Positions 17,152 through 28,625 of a DNA stretch of 64,000 nt are shown piece after piece. The notes under the pieces were generated by a model. The model was not told the DNA's origin and searched no databases. It saw nothing but the letters and a program-made list of their open reading frames with translations. How positions within the stretch are numbered: position 1 is the stretch's first letter; each line of letters begins with the position of its first letter. The DNA is from Bradyrhizobium manausense. GTDB taxonomy: Bacteria; Pseudomonadota; Alphaproteobacteria; Rhizobiales; Xanthobacteraceae. The position numbers were made by a program, and so were the translations under genes. The stretch covers positions 1 through 64,000 of the forward strand of contig NZ_JAFCLG010000007.1 in assembly GCF_018129685.1 (NCBI RefSeq). The letters run 5' to 3'.

Positions 17152-17478
17152 GCATCGCCTGCCAGGGCCGCCGGGGATTGCCCGTTTTTGAGTCAGTTGA
17201 TTCGTCCCACGCGGCCGGGGAGCCTCGGGCCTCCGTAGGAACCCGGGCCTTGCTATGCACTTCGGCGTGAAAATAATGTGATCGAGAAGCAACACCGACC
17301 GACAACCTTTTGTAGAATCGCCATAACGCCCAAAAAGTCGGCAGATGCCCGCGTTTTTTGCTTCTCGCTTGAGGTCGTTCCCTCCAGATTGCCGCTGTAA
17401 CGCAATTTTGCAGTCAGGTCGTACGCCCGGGGGGCTTCCGGGAAATCGGACTGGGTGGAACTGGTAATGGGGATCGAA
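17152..17478. other. porin upstream region without recognised features
   Basis: About 330 bp between the terminator and the porin start. It should contain the porin promoter and leader, but no convincing -35/-10 pair, operator or small gene was seen. Confidence 0.5.
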
Positions 17479-18501
17479 ATGAAGAAAGTGGCTTTGTTGG
17501 CAACGGCGCTGGCAATGGTGACGGGCTCGGCTTTCGCGGCGGACATGGCTGTGAAGGCCAAGAAGGCCCCGCCTGTGGCTGCGTTCGATCCCTGGGATAT
17601 CGCCTTCGGCGGCGCGGTCATGAACGACTACATCTTCCGCGGCGTGACGCAGTCGAACCACAAGCCGTCGGTCGCGGCCTATTTCGAGCCGCGTTACAAC
17701 GTCACGAAGGACCTTCAGCTCTATGTCGGCCTGTCGGCCGAGAGCATCTCCTTTGCCAACCGGGCCGCAGCTGAAGTTGACATCTACGGCGGTATCCGCC
17801 CGACTTTCGGCGCCTTCGCCTTCGATATCGGCGTCTGGGGCTACCTGTATCCGGGCGGAAACTGCGCCGACAACGTGCTTGCTGCCGGCAACATTCCCGG
17901 TGGCGGCGTTTGTCCGGTCAGCACCAACACCATCTTCCTTGCCAACGGCAACGTCATGAAGAAGGACGTCAGCTTCTTTGAAGTCTACGGCAAGGTGACT
18001 TACACCATCAACGACAACTGGTCGGTCGGCGTGAACGAGTACTACTCGCCGAACTTCCTGAATTCGGGCGCTTGGGGTGACTACGCCTCGATCACCGCCA
18101 AGTACACCGCGCCCAGCACCGTCTTTGGTTCGAGCGGCGTCGGCATGTACGTGTCGGGTGAGTTCGGTCGCCAGTTTCTCGGAACCTCCGATGCGTTCTA
18201 CGGCACCGCCTTCACCAATCCCGGATTCGCCGGTCCCTTCCCGAACGGCATCAAGTACGCCGACTACAACACCTGGAACATCGGGATCGGCTTCACCTAC
18301 AAGGTGTTCACGCTCGATCTGCGTTACTCTGACACCGATCTGAACAAGGGTAACTGCAACGCCTTCACCAGCGCCTTCAATGGCTCCGGCACCACCAACA
18401 TTACCTCGATCAACCCGACCGGCGTTGGCTCGAACTGGTGCGGCGCGGCAGGTATCGCCAAGCTGTCGTTCGACCTGACGGCGATGACCAACCTGAAGTA
18501 A
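17479..18501 (+). CDS. TorF-family putative outer-membrane porin
   Basis: A 340-residue outer-membrane beta-barrel protein. The signal peptide is MKKVALLATALAMVTGSAFA. The mature part begins with a short Lys-rich segment and then alternates hydrophobic residues, with the family signature AFGGAVMNDYIFRGVTQS, as in the TorF/TIGR02001 proteins. The last residues end in aromatic and hydrophobic positions. The start at 17479 is chosen because the secretion signal begins there. Gene and terminator stand alone. Transported solutes are unknown. Confidence 0.85.
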   Translation: MKKVALLATALAMVTGSAFAADMAVKAKKAPPVAAFDPWDIAFGGAVMNDYIFRGVTQSNHKPSVAAYFEPRYNVTKDLQLYVGLSAESISFANRAAAEVDIYGGIRPTFGAFAFDIGVWGYLYPGGNCADNVLAAGNIPGGGVCPVSTNTIFLANGNVMKKDVSFFEVYGKVTYTINDNWSVGVNEYYSPNFLNSGAWGDYASITAKYTAPSTVFGSSGVGMYVSGEFGRQFLGTSDAFYGTAFTNPGFAGPFPNGIKYADYNTWNIGIGFTYKVFTLDLRYSDTDLNKGNCNAFTSAFNGSGTTNITSINPTGVGSNWCGAAGIAKLSFDLTAMTNLK

Positions 18502-18525
18502 GTTTGTCCCGAGACGACTCGACGA

Positions 18526-18553
18526 GGGCGGCAGAGCGATCTGCCGCCCTTTT
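18526..18553 (+). terminator. rho-independent terminator of the porin gene
   Basis: A 9-bp perfect stem gggcggcag/ctgccgccc (18526-18534 with 18541-18549) is followed by TTTTG. Confidence 0.88.
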
Positions 18554-18599
18554 GTTTTGGGGGACGCTCGGCTAGCCGCTTGAGTTAGCTGGCACGCTC

Positions 18600-18702
18600 G
18601 TCATGGCCGGGATTGTCCCGGCCATCCACGTCATCCACGTCTTGGCCGTGCGGAAGGACGTTACGTGGATGCCCGGGACAAGCCGGGTCATGTCCGCGCC
18701 GA
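18600..18702. repeat. dispersed REP-like repeat, family B (ccggg type)
   Basis: The left arm gtcatggccgggattgtcc and its reverse half enclose two copies of tccacgtcat, and a right arm gcccgggacaagccgggtca follows. The layout is like the B copies at 23008-23110 and 60478-60598, but the sequence differs. It lies between the porin and the ABC transporter end. Confidence 0.65.
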
Positions 18703-18718
18703 AGGTTCAGGGCTCCAA

Positions 18719-20482
18719 TTAGCGTGCCACGCTCGGCTCCGGCTCAGCCGGTGCCTCGCCATTGCCCAGCACGTGAATCGCGCCATCCTTCACCATCGTG
18801 ACCTTGCGGGTGTGGAAGGCCTCGAGCGTCGAGCGGTGACCGATCGAGACGATGGTGGCCTGGGGCAGCTTCTCCATCAGTAACTGGTACAGCCGCGCCT
18901 CGGATGGCTCGTCCAGTGAGGCGGTGGCCTCGTCGAGGAACAGATAGTCCGGCGCGTGCAGCAGCGCGCGGGCAAGCCCCAGGCGCTGCTGCTCGCCGAG
19001 CGACAGCATCCGGTTCCAATGGCCGTCCTCGTTGAGCCGCTCGGCGAGGTCGGGCAGCCCGACCGCGATGACTGCATCGCGGATCCGGGCCGCCTGGAAG
19101 GCGCCGGGCGCGGCCGGATAGATCACCGCATCCCCCAGCGCGCCGACCGGGAAATAGGGGCGCTGCGGCAGCATCATCAGCTTCGCTTGCGGGGGGATGA
19201 CGATCGAGCCGGTGCCGAACGGCCAGATGCCGGCAATCGCCCGGAACAGCGTCGACTTGCCGGAGCCCGACGGCCCGGTCACGAGCACGCGCTCCGGCGT
19301 CTGGATGGCGAAGCCGTCGGCCGCGACCAGCGGCGTGCCGTTGGGGAGATACACGCAGAGCCTCTCAAGGTCGATATTGCGGCTGCCGCCTGCCGCCTTG
19401 AGCTCGATCGTCGCCTGATGCGCCGGCAGGTTTGCCGCGCTGTCGACCGACATCTCGAAGCCGTCGAGACGAGCGACGATCGCACGCCATTCGGCGATCG
19501 AACGGTAGGCCGTGACGAAGAAGGACAGGGCATCCTGCACGCTGCCGAAAGCCGAGCCGGTCTGCATCATGTCACCGAGCTGGATGCTCTTGGCGAAGTA
19601 GGCTGGCGCCACCACCACATAGGGAAAGATCACCGCGGCCTGGCTGTAGCTTGCCGTGAAAGCGGTCAGGCGCTTGGTCCGCCCCATGATCGCGTACCAG
19701 TTGCCGATCACGAAGCCGAAGCGGTCCAGGAGGCGGCTGCGCTCGGCACCTTCGCCCTTCAGCAGCGCGATCTGCTCGGAGTTCTCGCGAACGCGAACGA
19801 GGTTGAAGCGGAAATCGGCCTCGAAGCGTTGCTGCTCGAAATTGAGGTTGATGAGCGGTGAGCCGATCCAGTGCGTCAGCGCCGTACCCAATATTGCGTA
19901 AACCAGCGCACACCAAAACAGAAATCCAGGGATGACGATATCGGTGCCGTAAAGGTGAAGAGGTGCCTTGTTGGAAAGACCCCACAGGATGACGACGAAC
20001 GAGGCCAGCGTCACGATGGACGATAGCAGGCCCAGGCCGATCACCAGCGTTTGCTCGACGAAATTCTTGACGTCCTCGGTGATGCGCTGATCCGGGTTGT
20101 CGGCAGCGTCGCCCGTGAGCTGCATGCGATAGTGCGTGGCGCCGTCGAGCCATTCGCCGAGATAATGCTTCGTCAGCCATTGCCGCCAGCGGATCTGGAG
20201 CCATTGATTGAGGTAGAGCTTGTAGACGGCGAGCGCGATGAAGATGGACGCGAGGCCGAGAAAGATCCAGATCTCCCTGACGAACCGATCCAGATCGTAT
20301 TCCTGGATCGCCGTGAAGAACCGGTTCTGCCATTGGCTGACGAGGACGTTGATCGCGACGAGTGCCAGCTCCATGGCGACGACCGCCGCAAGCAGGCCGC
20401 GGCCGGCCCATTTGTCCTCCGATCGGAAATAGGGGATGGCGATTCGCCAGACGATCGCGAGCGTGGCGCGGATGTTGTTCAC
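18719..20482 (-). CDS. ABC transporter, fused permease-ATPase (SbmA/ABCD-like, YddA type)
   Basis: A 587-residue half-transporter. Residues 1-330 form a six-helix membrane domain of the ABC_membrane_2/SbmA-BacA type, with the helical block NPDQRITEDVKNFVEQTL typical of ABCD-family exporters. Residues about 370-570 form the ATPase: Walker A GPSGSGKST, signature LSLGEQQR, and Walker B YLFLDEATASLD followed by the H-loop IGHRS. It probably works as a homodimer. Homologs handle peptides, long-chain acyl chains or cobalamin; BacA proteins matter in rhizobial symbiosis, but this copy has an ATPase and the substrate is unknown. It is divergent from lctP. Confidence 0.9.
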   Translation of the reverse strand: MNNIRATLAIVWRIAIPYFRSEDKWAGRGLLAAVVAMELALVAINVLVSQWQNRFFTAIQEYDLDRFVREIWIFLGLASIFIALAVYKLYLNQWLQIRWRQWLTKHYLGEWLDGATHYRMQLTGDAADNPDQRITEDVKNFVEQTLVIGLGLLSSIVTLASFVVILWGLSNKAPLHLYGTDIVIPGFLFWCALVYAILGTALTHWIGSPLINLNFEQQRFEADFRFNLVRVRENSEQIALLKGEGAERSRLLDRFGFVIGNWYAIMGRTKRLTAFTASYSQAAVIFPYVVVAPAYFAKSIQLGDMMQTGSAFGSVQDALSFFVTAYRSIAEWRAIVARLDGFEMSVDSAANLPAHQATIELKAAGGSRNIDLERLCVYLPNGTPLVAADGFAIQTPERVLVTGPSGSGKSTLFRAIAGIWPFGTGSIVIPPQAKLMMLPQRPYFPVGALGDAVIYPAAPGAFQAARIRDAVIAVGLPDLAERLNEDGHWNRMLSLGEQQRLGLARALLHAPDYLFLDEATASLDEPSEARLYQLLMEKLPQATIVSIGHRSTLEAFHTRKVTMVKDGAIHVLGNGEAPAEPEPSVAR

Positions 20483-20796
20483 AGAGGGAGATCTCCTGAA
20501 GGATATTCACAGCGGCCCTGAAGCCAAGCGGCTGAAGCCATGGCGAAAAGGGGGCGCGCTTAGACTAAAGTCGCAAGTTCTACAATTTGCGTTGGCGAGC
20601 CGCTGCTTGCAACCCTAGCATGGGCATAACGGCGTGGGGTGGGGGCCTCCAGATTTTCGCGAGCTTGTGAGCAGGCGGGAACCGCTGTTCTCGCGAGGAA
20701 TTCGCGTCCAGCTCGGGGGTTATCGCTTCCAACGCCAAGCAGGTTCGGCCGTCCACGCGGGCTGCCTGCGTTACAGACGCGTGGGGGAGGAAGACC
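20483..20796. other. divergent control region of the ABC transporter and lctP
   Basis: About 314 bp between two divergent genes. It contains the imperfect inverted repeat at 20572-20591 and otherwise no recognisable gene or promoter. A strong ribosome site (gggggaggaag) precedes lctP. Confidence 0.5.
20572..20591. promoter_or_regulatory. candidate operator upstream of lctP
   Basis: cgcaagtt-ctac-aatttgcg is an imperfect inverted repeat with 7 of 8 paired positions. Its position between the two divergent promoters would suit a regulator of the GntR/LldR kind, but the site does not match a defined consensus. Confidence 0.3.
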
Positions 20797-22461
<1,665 letters not shown>

Positions 22462-22486
22462 CAGGCGGCATATGCCTCGACGCAAG

Positions 22487-22515
22487 TCCCCGCGGGATGC
22501 TCCCGCGGGGATTTT
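22487..22515 (+). terminator. rho-independent terminator of lctP
   Basis: An 11-bp perfect stem (22487-22497 with 22501-22511, loop tgc) is followed by TTTT. Confidence 0.88.
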
Positions 22516-22596
22516 CATGCCTGGAGCCGGCGAACCTTCTCAAAGGCTTTCCGGTCTTATAGAAGACCCGGCAAACCGGGTCGGTCGAGAGGTCTC

Positions 22597-22998
22597 ATGG
22601 TGTCTTTGAAGCGGGTTGTGTGTGCGGCGGTCGCGGTGCTGTCGATGTCGGTTGCCGCCGCGAAGGCCGAGGACGGCTTTCCCTTTGGCACCGAGATGAC
22701 GCTGGAGGCCGTGCCGCAGGCCGGCTCGAAGCGCATTCCGAACATCGAGATCGGCGACAATGGCGAGGTCGTGCTCGAGCTGTGGTGCAAGGGCGGCAAG
22801 GGCCAGTTCTCCGTGGCCGGCAACACCGTGATCTTCGTGCCCGGCGCAATCCAGGATCGTTCCTGTCCGCCGGCAAGAGCCCAGGCCGACGACGATCTCG
22901 TCGCCGCGCTCGCCGCCGTCGAGACCTGGAAGCGCCAGGGCGATGTGCTCACGCTGATCGGCCCGAAGTCGCTGCGCTTCCGCGAGAACGGGAATTAG
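22597..22998 (+). CDS. exported protein with a META/HslJ-like fold
   Basis: A 133-residue protein with a signal peptide (MVSLKRVVCAAVAVLSMSVAAAKAE). The mature part contains a repeated beta-rich pattern that ends in AAVETWKRQGDVLTLIGPKSLRF, similar to the last strands of META-domain (HslJ-like) proteins. Two Cys (LWCKG and SCPP) may pair. A ribosome site gagagg precedes the ATG. Function unknown; META proteins have been linked to stress or secretion. Confidence 0.65.
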   Translation: MVSLKRVVCAAVAVLSMSVAAAKAEDGFPFGTEMTLEAVPQAGSKRIPNIEIGDNGEVVLELWCKGGKGQFSVAGNTVIFVPGAIQDRSCPPARAQADDDLVAALAAVETWKRQGDVLTLIGPKSLRFRENGN

Positions 22999-23007
22999 CT
23001 TGCCGCT

Positions 23008-23110
23008 GTCGTACCCCGGCTTGACCGGGGTACCCAGTACGCCGCGGCCTCTCGATTCAACACGGATGTCTCGGAGTACTGGATCGCCCGGTCAAGCCGG
23101 GCGATGACCG
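23008..23110. repeat. dispersed REP-like repeat, family B copy
   Basis: The arms gtaccccggcttgaccgggg and gatcgcccggtcaagccgg flank a core with cccagtacgccgcgg and ggagtactgga. The same core and arms are found at 48301-48400 and 60478-60598. Confidence 0.85.
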
Positions 23111-23131
23111 AGAGTTGATATTCGCGTCACG

Positions 23132-24343
23132 TCACTTCCACACCGACTTGTCGGCATCCCAGCGCTGGCCCTTCAGCTCCTTGGCCAGCGCCTCGATCGA
23201 GCCGTTGTCGTCGGGCTGGTCGCCTTCCTCGTCGGCCGCGGCCTCGTCCGAGACGTTGAGCTTCGCGCCCGCGCTCTCGTCGGCGGTCGTCGTTGACGGG
23301 CTGCCGATCCAGACCATCAGCTTGTCTGATGTCCCCGGCTTTTCGGCGGAGACGAGTCCGGAGACCTCGATCGTGTCGGTGAGCTCGAGCGCCGGGAAAT
23401 CCTGGTTCGGCCGCTTGAACACGAGCTTGAGCTTGCCGGTGGTCGGGCTGAAGCTCTGCGAGACCGGCTTGGCCGCGAGCGTCTTGCTCAGCACGCCGGC
23501 AATTGCGGTGGCGAGCTTGTCGCGGTTGATCTTGTCGCCGTCGCGCCAGTCGGCGGCGGCGATGCGGATGGTGCGGTCCATCTCGGCGAGCCCTGCGGTC
23601 CAGCCGGCAGCCGTGACACCGGGCATCGTCTTGAATTTCGCGAGCAGCGCGGCCGCGCGCTCCGGATCGACCGACATGTTGATGGTCTGCTCGCCGGCGC
23701 GTAGCGCATCGCAACCGACCGAGAGGCTTGAAAGCGTTACCTCGACGTCCTGGCCCTTCAGGCTCTTCAGGAAGTCGGTCGCGTTATCGAGCTTGACCTT
23801 GACCGCAATCGCCTCCGGCGAAACTTCGGTAAAATCCTTCGGCTGCGGCGTGATGCCGTCGTCGCTGGTCTGGTTGTCAAGAAACTCCTTCTCGCTGAGA
23901 TCGGCATTGTCGGGCGACGTCACTTCGGTCACGGCTCCGCCGATGCCGATCTGGCCGCGGAACTCGTAGGTGTCGCCGGTGGCTTTTCGCGTCAGCTTGA
24001 CCGTGACAGGCGCCTTGGCGCCGAGGCTCGAGGTCGTGCCGGTCAGCGTCTGGCCGGAGACCTGGAGATTGACGACGAAGCGGTCCTTGCGATCGGAATT
24101 CTTCGCCACCGGATAGCAGACATCGAGCACGGCCGCGGTGACTGTCTTGCCCTGCCGCGTCTCCTTCAGGATGATGTCGGCATTGCCGTCCATCAGCCCG
24201 TCGATCGAGGTGAAGTAGCGCGTTTCGGTGCCGCCGGGCGCCGTGGCCTTGGGCGACAGCTTCATCTGGGCGGCTGCGATCCCCGGGGATATCACGAGCA
24301 GGGCCGCCAAAAGAGCCGTCGGACAAACCAGAAGCGCGCGCAT
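23132..24343 (-). CDS. exported protein of unknown function
   Basis: A 403-residue protein with a signal peptide (about residues 1-25, ending GIAAAQ). The mature part appears to be built of beta-rich domains of about 100 residues, with no recognisable enzyme motif. The last 60 residues are acidic and low in complexity (DESAGAKLNVSDEAAADEEG). It is the only gene between the B repeat and the groEL terminator, and is not operonic. The start begins the secretion signal; the frame is open 43 codons further upstream. Confidence 0.7.
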   Translation of the reverse strand: MRALLVCPTALLAALLVISPGIAAAQMKLSPKATAPGGTETRYFTSIDGLMDGNADIILKETRQGKTVTAAVLDVCYPVAKNSDRKDRFVVNLQVSGQTLTGTTSSLGAKAPVTVKLTRKATGDTYEFRGQIGIGGAVTEVTSPDNADLSEKEFLDNQTSDDGITPQPKDFTEVSPEAIAVKVKLDNATDFLKSLKGQDVEVTLSSLSVGCDALRAGEQTINMSVDPERAAALLAKFKTMPGVTAAGWTAGLAEMDRTIRIAAADWRDGDKINRDKLATAIAGVLSKTLAAKPVSQSFSPTTGKLKLVFKRPNQDFPALELTDTIEVSGLVSAEKPGTSDKLMVWIGSPSTTTADESAGAKLNVSDEAAADEEGDQPDDNGSIEALAKELKGQRWDADKSVWK

Positions 24344-24429
24344 TGACGAAATCCTCAAATCAGAATCGGCGCGCCACCGTAGTGGGTTTCGGCGGCCGGT
24401 TGAATCGGAAAGCGTGGGGCAGGATCGAC

Positions 24430-24459
24430 AAAAAAGAAGGCCGCCCCGAGGCGGCCTTC
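24430..24459 (-). terminator. rho-independent terminator of groEL
   Basis: Read on the minus strand, the stem gaaggccgcc/ggcggccttc (24450-24459 with 24436-24445, loop of 4) ends in six T (24430-24435). Confidence 0.9.
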
Positions 24460-24483
24460 GCAACATCGTCACGTGAGGGGGGT

Positions 24484-26112
<1,629 letters not shown>

Positions 26113-26228
26113 GGTCTGCAATCCCTGTTTGTCGTGATGTCTCGTGCTTGGTGTTATCAGGCGGAATGATGGATGCCCGGATCTGATGACCCGGGCATGG
26201 CATTCAGCGGCCGTTCAGGCGGATGGCC

Positions 26229-26525
26229 CTAGGCCATCACGCCCATGATGTCCGACTCCTTCATGATCAGGAGCTCTTCGTTGTCGATCTTGACCTCGGT
26301 GCCCGACCACTTGCCGAACAGCACGCGGTCGCCGACCTTGAGGTCGATCGGGATCAGCTTGCCAGCCTCGTCGCGGCCGCCGGGGCCGACGGCGACGACT
26401 TCGCCCTGGGACGGCTTTTCCTTGGCGGTGTCGGGGATGATGATGCCACCCTTGGTCTTTTCCTCGGCGTCGATACGTTTGACCACGACACGGTCATGCA
26501 GCGGACGAAATTTGGACTTAGCCAT
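26229..26525 (-). CDS. groS: 10-kDa co-chaperonin GroES
   Basis: A 98-residue co-chaperonin that caps GroEL. MAKSKFRPLHDRVVVKRIDAE at the start, the mobile-loop segment EEKTKGGIIIPDTAKEKP, and the end of the beta-barrel (KIDNEELLIMKESDIMGVM) all match GroES. It is transcribed on the minus strand before groEL, under a CIRCE-containing control region. Confidence 0.98.
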   Translation of the reverse strand: MAKSKFRPLHDRVVVKRIDAEEKTKGGIIIPDTAKEKPSQGEVVAVGPGGRDEAGKLIPIDLKVGDRVLFGKWSGTEVKIDNEELLIMKESDIMGVMA

Positions 26526-26621
26526 GACGTTTCCCTTTGGAGGCTCGCTTTTCCGAAAGCAGCGGAATGGGTGAGGGCGGCGCTCCGGTTCCCCCTCGTC
26601 GGCGAGGGTCGAACGGCGCGC

Positions 26622-26648
26622 TTAGCAATCGGTCTTTCCGAGTGCTAA
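26622..26648. promoter_or_regulatory. CIRCE operator (HrcA binding site) of groESL
   Basis: The arms ttagcaatc and gagtgctaa are separated by 9 bp (ggtctttcc). The consensus is TTAGCACTC-N9-GAGTGCTAA, so there is a single mismatch in the left arm. The site lies about 97 bp upstream of groES, just downstream of the predicted -10. Confidence 0.93.
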
Positions 26649-26659
26649 TAGTGCGCAGG

Positions 26660-26687
26660 GGATATGGCTTGGCTGCGATCCTGTCAA
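26660..26687 (-). promoter_or_regulatory. candidate groESL promoter
   Basis: On the minus strand TTGACA (26682-26687) is followed after 16 bp by ATATCC (26660-26665). CIRCE begins about 12 bp beyond the -10, which places it at the transcription start region, the usual position for HrcA repression. Confidence 0.6.
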
Positions 26688-26843
26688 GCAAAGGTGGTTA
26701 AGCGATTGTTGAGGCGGATATAGGATGGTGGCATTGGAAACTCGTTCGGGGCAGAGGCGTATCTCAGGACGTCATTGCCCTGGCTGCGGTTTTGCGCTTG
26801 GCTGCGGGAGGGATGCGGCCATGGTCTTGTTCGGGGGAATGCC

Positions 26844-27365
26844 ATGATCAGTTCAGCTCACGCGCGCACGGTTGCCAATCTGGCGGCGGCCTCCTGCCTG
26901 GCGCTGCTGCTCGGCGCCTGCGGCGGCGGTATGAGCCTGCCGTCCTTCTCGTCGTCCCAGCCGGCGGTCGAGACCGAGCCTGGCGTTGCGCCGGAAATGC
27001 CGGCCTCGATCCGTGCCGACGAGATCGTCGGCCGCTGGGGCCTTGCCTCGTTCCAGAACCCGGCCGACCGTGCCCGCACCGAGGCGGCGGCGCGGGCCCA
27101 GTGCAAGAATCCTTACGTGATCGGCGCCGGAACGTCCGGCGGCGTGGTCATGCATCTGGCCGACCAGGCGACGCCCCAGGAACTGCGGTTGAAGGGCTCG
27201 CCGAGCGGCAAGAACTATATCGGCCCCTCCGGTCCGACGCCGGGCGAGCAGGACCGCGAGATCGTCTCCTTCGACGGCCGCGTCATGATCACCCGCTTCG
27301 TCGACAAGGACGCCGCCACCCGCTACGGCAACATGGTCTACGTCCGCTGCGCGCCGAGGGCGTGA
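26844..27365 (+). CDS. conserved lipoprotein of unknown function
   Basis: A 173-residue lipoprotein. The signal ends in a lipobox LLGAC at about residue 24, followed by a Gly/Ser/Pro-rich linker and a domain starting EIVGRWGLASFQNPADRARTE, which resembles the first strand of small periplasmic inhibitor or lipocalin-like barrels. Two Cys (RAQCKN and VYVRCAP) may form a disulfide. The start at 26844 begins the secretion signal. It is divergent from groES. Function unknown. Confidence 0.75.
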   Translation: MISSAHARTVANLAAASCLALLLGACGGGMSLPSFSSSQPAVETEPGVAPEMPASIRADEIVGRWGLASFQNPADRARTEAAARAQCKNPYVIGAGTSGGVVMHLADQATPQELRLKGSPSGKNYIGPSGPTPGEQDREIVSFDGRVMITRFVDKDAATRYGNMVYVRCAPRA

Positions 27366-27374
27366 TGTTTGATT

Positions 27375-27454
27375 GTCGTTCCGGGGCGGTCCGCAGGACC
27401 GAACCCGGAACCTCGAGATTCCGGGTTCGATGCTGCGCATCGCCCCGGAATGAC
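27375..27454. repeat. dispersed REP-like repeat, family B variant
   Basis: The arms gtcgttccggggcg and cgccccggaatgac enclose two further inverted segments with aacccgga and tccgggtt. It lies in the tail-to-tail space between the lipoprotein and cheZ genes. Confidence 0.7.
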
Positions 27455-27479
27455 AGCGTGAGATGAAGCCCCCAAAACA

Positions 27480-27508
27480 AAAACGCCGGCATCCGCCGCC
27501 GGCGTTTT
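27480..27508. terminator. bidirectional terminator between lipoprotein and cheZ
   Basis: An 11-bp stem aaaacgccggc/gccggcgtttt (27480-27490 with 27498-27508) has A-rich and T-rich flanks, so it can stop transcription from both convergent genes. Confidence 0.85.
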
Positions 27509-27531
27509 GCTGTCTCTTCCGGCGCGTTCGC

Positions 27532-28311
27532 TTAGTCGAACAGCGCGTCGATGTCGTCCTGCGAGGCGTGGCCGACGTCGCCGGCGAGCTTCGGGCCATT
27601 GAGAAGCTTGTCGTCCTCGCTGCGGGTGTCGACCTGGGCCGGCACATGGGCCTTGATCGCGTCGACGCCACCCCAGATGTCCATCATCGCATTGATGTGC
27701 TGCTCGATGAACTTCATCGTGGTCATGACCTTGCTGATGCGCTGGCCGGTCAGGTCCTGGAAGTTGCACGCCTCGAAAATCGAGATGACGCGTTCCTGGA
27801 TGTCGTCGGCGAGGCGCTTCTGCTGGTCGACCGAATCGACCTTGCCGAGCGCGGAAGCTGCCTGGTCGATCGACTCGGCGGCTTCGAGGATCTGCTGAGT
27901 CGCCTGTTCCGTACCGCCGACCACTGCGCCGAGCTCGCCATTGACCTTGGCCATCTCGCCGCCGTCGAAGCTCTTGCCGTGCAGGGTCGCGATCTCGCGC
28001 TTGGTGCGGTCGATGGCGTCGTGGATGAGGTCGAGTTCGACCTTCAGCTTCTCGCACTGCTCGATCTGGGCCCGATAGGTCTCCAGCATCGTGCGCGCTT
28101 CTGAAAGCTCCTGGGCGGTGGAGGCGTCGATCGCGGCCATCGCCGCGCTGCCGGACAGGGGCACGCTGCTCTTCGCCATCTGTGCGCGGATCGCGCGCAG
28201 CTCCGCCATAATCTCGTTGTGCATCGGGCCTGCCTCTTCTGCTACGTCAAGAATCGGCATCTCGCCACCGACGATGTCCTCGACACGAAAACGCTTGCGG
28301 TGAACAGCCAT
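27532..28311 (-). CDS. cheZ: chemotaxis protein phosphatase CheZ
   Basis: A 259-residue CheY-P phosphatase-like protein. A long helical region (about residues 60-210) contains FEACNFQDLTGQRISKVMTTM, which has the catalytic Asp and Gln pair of CheZ (the QDLTGQ motif). The C-terminal DDIDALFD matches the amphipathic CheY-binding tail. Length exceeds E. coli CheZ by about 45 residues because of an N-terminal extension. No chemotaxis gene is adjacent, so it stands apart from the che operon. The start at 28311 (MAVHRKRFR) is chosen over a Met 7 codons upstream. Confidence 0.85.
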   Translation of the reverse strand: MAVHRKRFRVEDIVGGEMPILDVAEEAGPMHNEIMAELRAIRAQMAKSSVPLSGSAAMAAIDASTAQELSEARTMLETYRAQIEQCEKLKVELDLIHDAIDRTKREIATLHGKSFDGGEMAKVNGELGAVVGGTEQATQQILEAAESIDQAASALGKVDSVDQQKRLADDIQERVISIFEACNFQDLTGQRISKVMTTMKFIEQHINAMMDIWGGVDAIKAHVPAQVDTRSEDDKLLNGPKLAGDVGHASQDDIDALFD

Positions 28312-28625
28312 CAGGATACTCCCCCACCTCACTCACGCGTCTTTGTAGACAGAAGCGATTTAACACGAGGTTCACAACCGGAACTGTTGTGCGGCCGCGC
28401 GCGACGCCGCGCCAACGCACGATTAACCATGCGGCGTTGCCCTTCATCGAAAATAAACGCTGATCGCCAAATTGCCGCGCCGTTCGCGACGTGGTGAATC
28501 GAAACGCCTGTCCTGTTTACCAAACGCAACGGAGTTTGCTCTTTATTGACCACGTCGAGGACGCGGCAATCAGCCAACGCGTCCTGCGGCGAATGCAACT
28601 AGACGAAACAGTACAGAGTACGTCG
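28312..28625. other. divergent region of cheZ and the L,D-transpeptidase
   Basis: About 314 bp with no gene. Both promoters must lie here, but no strong -35/-10 pair or operator was recognised. An in-frame extension of the transpeptidase runs back to 28491 but lacks a ribosome site and would precede the signal peptide. Confidence 0.5.

Larger units (their letters stand above)
26526..26843. other. groESL control region
   Basis: About 318 bp between groES and the divergent lipoprotein gene. It holds the CIRCE operator (26622-26648) and a candidate promoter (26660-26687) for groESL. The lipoprotein promoter was not identified. Confidence 0.7.
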
